Below, piece by piece: positions 16,101 through 22,674 of a DNA stretch of 64,000 nucleotides (the first letter of the stretch is position 1; every line of letters starts with the position of its first letter). Origin of the DNA: Afipia sp. P52-10 (lineage in GTDB: Bacteria > Pseudomonadota > Alphaproteobacteria > Rhizobiales > Xanthobacteraceae); NCBI RefSeq assembly GCF_000516555.1, contig NZ_AZSJ01000007.1, positions 431,375 to 495,374 of the forward strand, given 5' to 3'. A program made the translations under genes and the position numbers. Below the pieces are notes generated by a model, which worked only from the letters and a program-made list of their open reading frames with translations, made no database searches and had not been told where the DNA came from.

Positions 16101-16944
16101 AAAACTTCCCGAAGTCCGGGCCTTTCAGAAGCCCGATTGGCTGAACTTCGAGGCGCCGGATCAGAATGTCGACGCATTCGATCCGTCCGTTGTTTCCGCT
16201 GCAGAGAATGACTCGGCCGAGATTTCGATCTACGGCCAGATCGGCATCGATCCGATCACCGGCGGTGATAATTCGGAACGCCGCATCGCCGCCGCACTTC
16301 GCTCGATAGGCAAGCGGGATATCACCGTTAGCATCAATTCGCCGGGCGGAAATTTCTTCTCTGGCCTCTCGATCTACAACTTGTTGCGCGCGCATCCCGC
16401 CAAGGTGACTGTCAACGTCATCGGCATGGCGGGCTCCGCGGCGTCGGTGATCGTGATGGCAGGCGACAGAATCCTGATGGCAGACGGCTCGTTCATTATG
16501 GTCCATAACGCGTCTGCGGTTGTCATCGGAAACAAGTTCGACGCAAAGGATGCGGCCGAGCTGCTTGCCGAAGTCGACGACGCGATGGCGCAGATTTACG
16601 CGGCCCGTGCCGGCGTCGAACCGAAAGTAGCGGCAGCGTGGATGGATCGCCGCCGCGGCGATGGAACGATGTTCAATGCGGCGTCGGCGATTGAGAGCGG
16701 GCTCGCCGATGAGCGCCTTGCTGCCGATGCAGTCAAGGTGAACGCTGATGTCGCAAAGAGTGTGCCGCGCGAACGCATCCTGGAAAATGCGCTCGTCGCG
16801 GCGGCGAATATGTCTCCGCAGGACGCCAAGGCGTTCATTGCGGACATCAAATCCGGTACGCGCGATGCTCCGGTCAACGTCACGCGAGATGCTGACGAAG
16901 TGAGGGCTGCCCTGCTGCAGCTGATGTCAACAATTCGGTCATAA
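16090..16944 (+). CDS. ClpP-like prohead maturation protease
   Basis: The 284-residue protein starts at ATG 16090, supported by AGAAGGA 8 bases upstream. The Clp/crotonase fold is seen in SINSPGGNFFSGL (residues 81-93), the nucleophile Ser116 in GMAGSAASVI, and His139 in MVHNAS. Prophage Clp proteases process the capsid and scaffold during head maturation. The C-terminal 60 residues are helical and may act as scaffold, as the capsid carries its own delta-like region. Confidence 0.93.
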   Translation: MSLRKLPEVRAFQKPDWLNFEAPDQNVDAFDPSVVSAAENDSAEISIYGQIGIDPITGGDNSERRIAAALRSIGKRDITVSINSPGGNFFSGLSIYNLLRAHPAKVTVNVIGMAGSAASVIVMAGDRILMADGSFIMVHNASAVVIGNKFDAKDAAELLAEVDDAMAQIYAARAGVEPKVAAAWMDRRRGDGTMFNAASAIESGLADERLAADAVKVNADVAKSVPRERILENALVAAANMSPQDAKAFIADIKSGTRDAPVNVTRDADEVRAALLQLMSTIRS

Positions 16945-16961
16945 CCGAGAGGATTCAATCA

Positions 16962-18200
16962 ATGACCAAGCATGTCTCGACCCGCGCGCTGATGCGTGGG
17001 GCTGTCACCGTTCGTGCCGATGCGAGCGACGTCAAGTCGCTGATCACCGCGCTGAACAAGGACTGGGAAGCCTTCAAGGCCACGATGGCCGACAAGGACA
17101 AGGAGCTTCTGAAGAAGTTCGACGACGTCGTCACGACCGATAAGCTTGAGAAGATCAATTCCAGCGTCGGCGAGCTGCAAAAGGCGATCGACGATGCCAA
17201 TGCGAAGATCGCCGCGATGTCGGTCGGCGCCGGCGGCAAGGGCGAGGTGAAGGACAAGGAGTACACGGACGCGTTCCGCGCTCACTTCCGCAAGGGCGAC
17301 ATCCAGGCGGCGCTGAACAAGGGTGCGGATGCGGAGGGCGGCTATCTCGCGCCGATCGAATGGGATCGCACCATCACCGACAAGCTGGTGCAGGTCTCGC
17401 CGATGCGACAGATCGCGTCGGTCCAGAACATCTCGACCGCTGGTTTCACCAAGCTGTTCAACTTGCGCGGCACTTCGTCCGGGTGGGTTGGCGAGACCGC
17501 GGCGCGGCCGCAGACTAACACGCCGCAGTTCGGTTCGATGACGTTCACGCCCGGCGAGATCTACGCCAACCCGGCTGCCACCCAGGCGATGCTGGACGAC
17601 GCGGAGATCAACCTCGAGGCTTGGCTGGCTTCAGAGGTCGAAACCGAATTCGCCTACCAGGAGGGCTTGGCGTTCATCTCGGGCGACGGCACCAACAAGC
17701 CGCGCGGGCTGCTGACGTTCGTCACCGGCGGCTCCGCGGCGGCCGTCAATCCGCTCGGCGCCATCCAGCTCAAGACCGCAGCGTCGGCGACGGCAGTCAC
17801 ATCTGATGAGTTGCTGGACCTCGTCTATATGCTGCCGTCGGCGTTCACGCAGGATGCGCGGTGGATCATGAACCGGTCCGTGCTGGGTATCGTTCGGAAG
17901 CTGAAGGATGGTCAGGATAACTACCTGTGGCAGCCGTCCTACGTCGCAGGCCAGCCGTCGCAGATCGCCGGCTATCCGGTGACCGAGATGCCCGGCATGC
18001 CGAACATGGCGGCGAGCGCGTTGCCGATTGCGTTCGGTGATTTCCGGCGCGGCTATCTGATCGTCGATCGCGTCGGCGTCCGTGTTCTTCGCGATCCGTA
18101 CTCCAACAAGCCGTATGTGCATTTCTACACGACCAAGCGCGTCGGCGGTGGAGTCCAGAATCCGGAGACGATCAAAGCACTGAAGATGGCGGCTTCCTGA
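16962..18200 (+). CDS. HK97-type major capsid protein
   Basis: The 412-residue protein has an N-terminal helical coiled coil of about 90 residues (the delta-like scaffold, probably removed by the preceding protease), a Gly-rich joint near 88-95, then the HK97 fold from about residue 105. Typical capsid stretches are GGYLAPIEWDRTI, WVGETAARP, FISGDGTNKPRG and PVTEMPGMP. It forms the icosahedral shell. GAGAGGA lies upstream of ATG 16962. Confidence 0.95.
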   Translation: MTKHVSTRALMRGAVTVRADASDVKSLITALNKDWEAFKATMADKDKELLKKFDDVVTTDKLEKINSSVGELQKAIDDANAKIAAMSVGAGGKGEVKDKEYTDAFRAHFRKGDIQAALNKGADAEGGYLAPIEWDRTITDKLVQVSPMRQIASVQNISTAGFTKLFNLRGTSSGWVGETAARPQTNTPQFGSMTFTPGEIYANPAATQAMLDDAEINLEAWLASEVETEFAYQEGLAFISGDGTNKPRGLLTFVTGGSAAAVNPLGAIQLKTAASATAVTSDELLDLVYMLPSAFTQDARWIMNRSVLGIVRKLKDGQDNYLWQPSYVAGQPSQIAGYPVTEMPGMPNMAASALPIAFGDFRRGYLIVDRVGVRVLRDPYSNKPYVHFYTTKRVGGGVQNPETIKALKMAAS

Positions 18201-18218
18201 TCGCTTTCTCGATCGACG

Positions 18219-18255
18219 CGGGCGGGCGATAGTGGCCCGCCCGTGGGCTTTCCTC
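18219..18255 (+). terminator. Hairpin after capsid gene, partial terminator
   Basis: A perfect 9-bp stem CGGGCGGGC (18219-18227) / GCCCGCCCG (18235-18243) with a 7-base loop is followed by TGGGCTTTCC. The T tract is weak, so it may attenuate rather than stop transcription, raising capsid transcript over downstream genes. Confidence 0.5.
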
Positions 18256-18278
18256 CAAGGGTTGAAGGAGATTTGTGC

Positions 18279-18503
18279 ATGTCCAAGAACAAGGCGCCGG
18301 TGCCTGCTACCGTTTCATCCGGCCAGTCACAGCAACAGGTCGAGGCGGCGGCCAATGCGGCGGAGCCGGCGGCCGACGGCAACCTGGTTACGCCTGCCGA
18401 TCCGAAGAAGCCGGAGGTCGACTCGGCTCAAGAGTTCAGCCACGAGCAGCTGACGGCGTTCGGCCTCGATCCGGCGCCGTACGGCTTTGTGACGAGAAGC
18501 TAA
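18279..18503 (+). CDS. Small phage head-associated hypothetical protein
   Basis: The 74-residue protein starts at ATG 18279 with a clear GAAGGAG site 9 bases upstream. It is Ala/Pro/Gln-rich and acidic with no predicted fold until a short C-terminal piece (FSHEQLTAFGLDPAPYG). It sits between the capsid and head-tail connector genes, where small decoration or accessory proteins are often encoded. Function unknown. Confidence 0.65.
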   Translation: MSKNKAPVPATVSSGQSQQQVEAAANAAEPAADGNLVTPADPKKPEVDSAQEFSHEQLTAFGLDPAPYGFVTRS

Positions 18504-18510
18504 ACCTGCG

Positions 18511-19140
18511 ATGCGTCTGGAACTCACAACGCCACCCACGGCCGAGCCGCTGTCCGTCGCGGAGGTGCGACAGTGGCTTGGCATCGGATCGGATGTCGCC
18601 GATGCCGTCGTCGCGGCCTATATCCGGGCCGCGACGATGCAGATCGACGCGTGGTCTGGCTTCCTCGGGCGGGCGTTGATCGAGCAGACCTGGACGCTGT
18701 ACCTGCCTTGCTTCGCGCGCCACCTGCCGCTGCCAATTCCGCCCGCCCGCTCGATCGAAAGCATCAAGTATGTCGATCCGGAGGGCGTCGAGCAGACACT
18801 CGACCCCGAGCGATACACGTTGCTGCCTGGCGCTCCTGAAACGGTCATCGCGGCCTATGGTCAATCCTGGCCAGCGCATCGTCTGCAGCCTGACGCCGTG
18901 CGTATTGCGTTTGTTTGTGGTTACGGCCCGGATGGCTCCGCAGTCCCCGAGAACATACGAATGGCAATCTGCCTGCAGGTCTCGGCGCTTCGATCGCTCA
19001 GCGAGAGAAACCTGTTCCTGAGCGAGGATACGGTCGAGGGCATCGGCACGCAGCGTTTCGTGGTCAGCGCAGCGGCCGGAAACGCCTTGAGCTCAGCCGC
19101 TCAGGCGCTGCTTGAACCATATCGTGTGATCCGCGTATGA
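18511..19140 (+). CDS. Head-tail connector protein (gp6/gp8-like)
   Basis: The 209-residue product begins MRLELTTPPTAEPLSVAEVR, the typical opening of HK97 gp6 / phiE125 gp8-like adaptor proteins, followed by helical segments (AVVAAYIRAATMQIDAW) and a region with FVCGYGPDGSAVPENI. This family forms the ring below the portal. It overlaps the next gene by ATGA. Confidence 0.85.
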   Translation: MRLELTTPPTAEPLSVAEVRQWLGIGSDVADAVVAAYIRAATMQIDAWSGFLGRALIEQTWTLYLPCFARHLPLPIPPARSIESIKYVDPEGVEQTLDPERYTLLPGAPETVIAAYGQSWPAHRLQPDAVRIAFVCGYGPDGSAVPENIRMAICLQVSALRSLSERNLFLSEDTVEGIGTQRFVVSAAAGNALSSAAQALLEPYRVIRV

Positions 19141-19487
19141 CGCCCGACCAGGCCATTACCATGCTCGACCGGCAGATTGCGGCCCACGGCCAGACGGTCG
19201 CGTTTAAGCGCCTGGTCGGCACGGGGCCGACGGCGGAGCATCAGGGCGGTGATGTCTCGATCCAGGCTCATGTGCGGACGCTGCGCGAGGATGAACTGAT
19301 CGCCGGCATGACGCAGAACGACCTGATGGTCATTGTCTCGCCGACGGGGCTTGCAGCGTGGCCGTTCGGCATTCCGAAGAAGGGCGACAAGGTCGTGGTC
19401 GATGGCGTCGACCACAATATCGAGCTGCCGCAGCCGATCAACGTCGCCGGCACGCTGGTGAGGCTAAACCTGAAGGTGAAGGGGTGA
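19137..19487 (+). CDS. Phage head closure / stopper-like protein
   Basis: The 116-residue protein overlaps the connector gene by 4 bases. It is mostly beta strand (GQTVAFKRL, DLMVIVSPTGLAAWPFG, GDKVVVDGVDHNIEL), consistent with head-tail joining stopper proteins, which normally occupy this gene position. Sequence motifs are weak, so the assignment leans on synteny. Confidence 0.65.
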   Translation: MTPDQAITMLDRQIAAHGQTVAFKRLVGTGPTAEHQGGDVSIQAHVRTLREDELIAGMTQNDLMVIVSPTGLAAWPFGIPKKGDKVVVDGVDHNIELPQPINVAGTLVRLNLKVKG

Positions 19488-20158
19488 TGGCGATACGCAC
19501 CCGCATCGAGCCGATCGACCGGGATATTCAGTTCCTGATCAACGAGGAGCTTTCGCCGGCGGGTCGGAGCGCTGCGCTTGCGCAGTACGCGCGCGAGCAG
19601 TTCCAAGAGGCGCAGGCGATCAACCGCCGCGCGCTCGGCCGCACGCCGGACCACGAGACATTCGTCGATGGCGCCCGCACGGAGGCTGTCGAGCGCGTCC
19701 GGCCGGATGGCACGGTCGTGTTCGAGTTCGAGCTGCTCGACGACTTGTTCGGCTATATCGACCTGCTGCTGATCACGCATTCCCCGCGGAAGTCGGGACG
19801 CTATCAGCGCTCACATGTTCTGCTCGCCGACGGCGCGGCCATCGATCCGGATGCCGACGAGTTGCCGAAGGCCAGCGAGTTCGTGGTCATCAACACGCAA
19901 CCCTATGCGCGCAAGATCGAGCGCGGCCAGTCTGCGCAGGCGCCGGACGGAGTTTATCAGGTGGTCGCTGCTCTCGCCGCGCGCCGGTTCGGCAACATGG
20001 CATCCATCAAGTTCAGCTATCGAGTGCCGCTGTTCGGTGACGTCGACACCTGGGCGAATAAGACGTCAATGAGCCGAAACAAGAAACAGACGATGGATGA
20101 GGCAAAGCGCGGCGAGTGGCTTCGCCGTCAGCCCGCGATCGTCGTCAGGCTTTACTGA
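19487..20158 (+). CDS. HK97 gp10-like neck / tail-completion protein
   Basis: From ATG 19487 the protein has 223 residues. The region with SGRYQRSHVLLADG (about 102-115) and VVINTQPYARKIERGQS (about 130-146) follows the HK97 gp10 pattern, where a Tyr-Ala-x-x-Ile-Glu-x-Gly segment is conserved. It is longer than usual for gp10 (about 130-150 residues) because of N- and C-terminal extensions. It probably helps join head and tail. The start overlaps the previous stop. Confidence 0.7.
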   Translation: MAIRTRIEPIDRDIQFLINEELSPAGRSAALAQYAREQFQEAQAINRRALGRTPDHETFVDGARTEAVERVRPDGTVVFEFELLDDLFGYIDLLLITHSPRKSGRYQRSHVLLADGAAIDPDADELPKASEFVVINTQPYARKIERGQSAQAPDGVYQVVAALAARRFGNMASIKFSYRVPLFGDVDTWANKTSMSRNKKQTMDEAKRGEWLRRQPAIVVRLY

Positions 20159-20565
20159 TGGCACATGCGAATGTGATTGCAGCCTTCCGGGCTCGCCTCG
20201 CTGCGAATTGGTCACGCTGCGCGGTGAAGGACGACAACAACACCCTCCAGGAGCCGCCGGCACCGCCCTTCATCGAGGTGCTGTTTCCGGTGGCGAGCGC
20301 CCAGCAGATGAGCGTCGGCGCTCCTGGTGCCAATCTGTGGCGCGAGGAGGGTGGTTGCCTCCTGGTCCTGAACATTGAGCGCGGAGCGGGCGCGAAAGAC
20401 TGGGCGCCCTGGGCCGACGAACTGGCCGCCATCTTCCGCGGAAAGAACTTCGACGGCGTCCAGACCTTCGCGCCGACCTCGGCCGAGTTCGAAAATTCGA
20501 ATGAAGACGGCAATTTCTACCAGATCGGCGTTGCCATCACCTACCAGTACGACCTGATCGGCTGA
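20158..20565 (+). CDS. Tail terminator-like protein
   Basis: The start ATG 20158 overlaps the preceding TGA. The 135-residue product begins MAHANVIAAFRARLAANW and ends FYQIGVAITYQYDLIG, with a central EVLFPVASAQQMSVGAPG. Length, N-terminal helix and beta-rich remainder match tail terminator proteins, which cap the tail tube, and it lies directly before the tail tube gene. Family assignment is by synteny and fold pattern. Confidence 0.7.
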   Translation: MAHANVIAAFRARLAANWSRCAVKDDNNTLQEPPAPPFIEVLFPVASAQQMSVGAPGANLWREEGGCLLVLNIERGAGAKDWAPWADELAAIFRGKNFDGVQTFAPTSAEFENSNEDGNFYQIGVAITYQYDLIG

Positions 20566-20596
20566 GCCGGTCGCATCTCACATCGGAGAAAGACAG

Positions 20597-21520
20597 ATGA
20601 CCATTGCTTCCGGCAGCGGCCGCCGCGTCGCGTACATCGCAGAGACCGTGTTCGGCACCACGCCGGCAACGCCCGCGTTCAAGACCTTGCGGATCACGGG
20701 CGGCGGACCGCGCACGACCAAGCAGACCGCGACGTCCAACGAGATCCAGGCGGACCGCAATGTTCGCGACGAGATGCTGCTCGGCGTCGACGTCGCCGGC
20801 CAGTACAACTTCGAACTGACCTACGGAACCTTTGACGACCTGATTGCCGGCGTCATGTTCAGCGACTGGGCTTCGGACGTCATCAAGAACGGCGTCGTGC
20901 AGAAGTCGTTCACGTTCGAGGAATTCCTCGAGATGGGCGCGACCGACAGCTTCTCGCGCTTCACCGGCTGCATGGTCAGTCAGATGACGATTCAGATTGC
21001 GGCACGCGCCGTGATCACCGGCACGATCAACGTCATGGGCCAGAAAGAAACGCTCGGGACGTCAATCCTCGCCGGCGCAACCTATGCGCCGCCGCCGGAC
21101 ACGCCCGTCTCGACGTCGTCGGCGAACGTGGCGTCGCTGACCGTGGCCGGCGGCACGCCGAAGGTCCGGTCCCTGTCGATCGACATCAACAACAACCTGC
21201 GCACGCGCACGGTCGTCGCTTCGAAGTATTCGGAGCAGTTCGGCTCCGGCCGTTTCGAAGTAACCGGCACGCTGGAGTGCTATTTCGAGAGCAACGAGCT
21301 CTATCAGTCCGTGCTGGACCATGGCGGCGGCGCGCTGTCGTTCGTCGTCGGCAACGCGACCGAGGAGCAGTACCAGTTTGACCTGCCGAAAATCATCTTC
21401 GGCAATGGCGAGCGCCAGGCTGGCGGCAACGACGATGACGTCATGGTCTCGATCCCGTTCCGCGCGGTCTACGACGAGACTGAGGCCTGCACGCTCAAAA
21501 TCACGCGCGCGGTCGCCTAA
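20597..21520 (+). CDS. Major tail tube protein
   Basis: The 307-residue protein opens with GSGRRVAYIAETVFGTTPATP, shortened here to RRVAYIAETVFGTTP, the hallmark of the phage tail tube family with long chains. It continues with alternating beta segments and ends with DDDVMVSIPFRAVYD. It forms the inner tube of the flexible tail. It precedes the tail assembly chaperone as in lambda (V then G/GT). Confidence 0.9.
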   Translation: MTIASGSGRRVAYIAETVFGTTPATPAFKTLRITGGGPRTTKQTATSNEIQADRNVRDEMLLGVDVAGQYNFELTYGTFDDLIAGVMFSDWASDVIKNGVVQKSFTFEEFLEMGATDSFSRFTGCMVSQMTIQIAARAVITGTINVMGQKETLGTSILAGATYAPPPDTPVSTSSANVASLTVAGGTPKVRSLSIDINNNLRTRTVVASKYSEQFGSGRFEVTGTLECYFESNELYQSVLDHGGGALSFVVGNATEEQYQFDLPKIIFGNGERQAGGNDDDVMVSIPFRAVYDETEACTLKITRAVA

Positions 21521-21551
21521 TTCTTTCATCAGCAACACAAGGTACTGATTT

Positions 21552-21965
21552 ATGAAGCTTTCTTCGCTGAAAGTGAATTCGGCGCGTGCGGAGCAGGGTG
21601 CCTGGATTGGCGATATCCCGGACCTGCCGGGCGTGCGGTTTAAGGTGCGTGGTTTCGGTAATGCCGATGACCGGCGCATCCAGGCGCAGGAGATCGAGAA
21701 GGTCCCGCGCCACCTGCGCCAGCGCGGCCGCATTCCCGAAGAGGATCAGGATCGCATTCTGAATGCGCGGATCAAGGGCGCGCTCCTGCTCGATTGGGAT
21801 GGCCTGACCGGTGACGACGACACGCCGCTGTCGTTGTCGCCGGAGATCCTCGACAAGGTCCTGTCCGACCCGGACTATCGCCTGCTGCGCGAGGCGATCA
21901 TCTGGGCGATCCGGATCGTCGCCGAAGACGACAGCGAGACCGCAGAGGCCGACGCAAAAAACTGA
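21552..21965 (+). CDS. Tail assembly chaperone (G-like), zero-frame product
   Basis: The 137-residue protein lies between the tail tube and tape measure genes, the place of lambda G. Its middle includes GDIPDLPGVRFKVRGFGNADD and its end is acidic. The last sense codons before the stop are GCA AAA AAC TGA, containing an A AAA AAC slippery heptamer, so a fraction of ribosomes should shift to the -1 frame and add 104 residues (GT-like). The zero-frame form should be the abundant one. Confidence 0.82.
   Translation: MKLSSLKVNSARAEQGAWIGDIPDLPGVRFKVRGFGNADDRRIQAQEIEKVPRHLRQRGRIPEEDQDRILNARIKGALLLDWDGLTGDDDTPLSLSPEILDKVLSDPDYRLLREAIIWAIRIVAEDDSETAEADAKN
21956..21962 (+). promoter_or_regulatory. 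Programmed -1 frameshift slippery site
   Basis: The heptamer A AAA AAC is exactly in register with codons AAA (21957-21959) and AAC (21960-21962) and is followed immediately by the zero-frame TGA. The downstream open frame is in -1. An 8-bp stem CGACAAGC/GCTTGTCG lies at 21997-22019; it is further away than usual for a stimulator. Confidence 0.75.
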
Positions 21966-22276
21966 TCGAGGCCCTCCGCTGGCACCGGAATTGGGGCGAC
22001 AAGCTCGACTGGCTTGTCGACATGTCCAGCGAGGAGGGCGCCGATCTTAAGGCGCTGGCAGAGCGGGTCGAGGTCGAGCCGCATCTGAAATGGGTGTGGG
22101 ACGCCTTCCGCGCCCTGAATAGGGACCGGCAGATCGGCATCGATGGTGTCGGGCCGATCTTCTGGTCGTCTATCGATGCCTATGCGCGGCGATACCGCGT
22201 TACAGGCGATCGGTTCGAACGATTGGTTGGATTGATCAGGGCCATGGATGACGAGTGGCTGACCGTTCGGGACTAG
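21962..22276 (+). CDS. Tail assembly chaperone T part (-1 frameshift extension)
   Basis: Reading resumes in the -1 frame at CTG 21962 and adds 104 residues to the G-like protein, giving about 241 in total. The added part has RWHRNWGDKLDWL and WDAFRALNRDRQIG followed by GVGPIFWSSIDAYARRY, the pattern of the T half of long-tailed phage chaperones. An internal ATG at 22022 could initiate an 84-residue form, but has no evident ribosome binding site. G and GT together guide tape-measure folding and tail tube polymerisation in lambda. Confidence 0.72.
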   Translation: MIEALRWHRNWGDKLDWLVDMSSEEGADLKALAERVEVEPHLKWVWDAFRALNRDRQIGIDGVGPIFWSSIDAYARRYRVTGDRFERLVGLIRAMDDEWLTVRD

Positions 22277-22674
22277 CTTTTCTTCAAGTGCGGGCATGAG
22301 GTTGTAATGAACGATAGGTTGGCCGCTGCCTCGTCCAGCTTTTGTCGCGCATCGGGTCGCGAGACATCGAAATTGTTCAAGTCGCTAAGCTGCGTTAGCT
22401 GCCCGTTTGATGGGTCGAAGGCAAAAACGCGAAACCCGGTGAACCCGCCATATCCATTCTTGGCGTTCAACTTGCCGCAGACGCGCCCGTCCTTTCCCAT
22501 TTCGAGTTCGATCACTTGGGCGCTGAAGGGGTCGTTCAGCGAAGAACGTAGCGCACCAAAGAGCTTGGCCTGCTGATCTTCGCCGATGCGTTTGCTTGAT
22601 CCATCCATAACGGATTGAGCGGATGCGGCGAGCGGGCTCGCGATCAGCACTAACGCCAGAAGCGCACGATACAT
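22273..22674 (-). CDS. Secreted moron-like protein, antisense in tail module
   Basis: The 133-residue protein is read against all neighbouring tail genes. It has a strong AGGGAGGT site and an N-terminal signal peptide (MYRALLALVLIASPLAASAQ, cleavage after about residue 20). The mature part has two Cys (one in RVCGKLNAKN, one near the C-terminus in TTSCPHL) and GYGGFTGFRVFAF, a small periplasmic domain I do not recognise by name. GC content is visibly lower than in flanking genes. Independent orientation and secretion suggest expression in the lysogen. Its ATG shares the CATG at 22672-22675 with the tape measure start. Confidence 0.75.
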   Translation of the reverse strand: MYRALLALVLIASPLAASAQSVMDGSSKRIGEDQQAKLFGALRSSLNDPFSAQVIELEMGKDGRVCGKLNAKNGYGGFTGFRVFAFDPSNGQLTQLSDLNNFDVSRPDARQKLDEAAANLSFITTSCPHLKKS

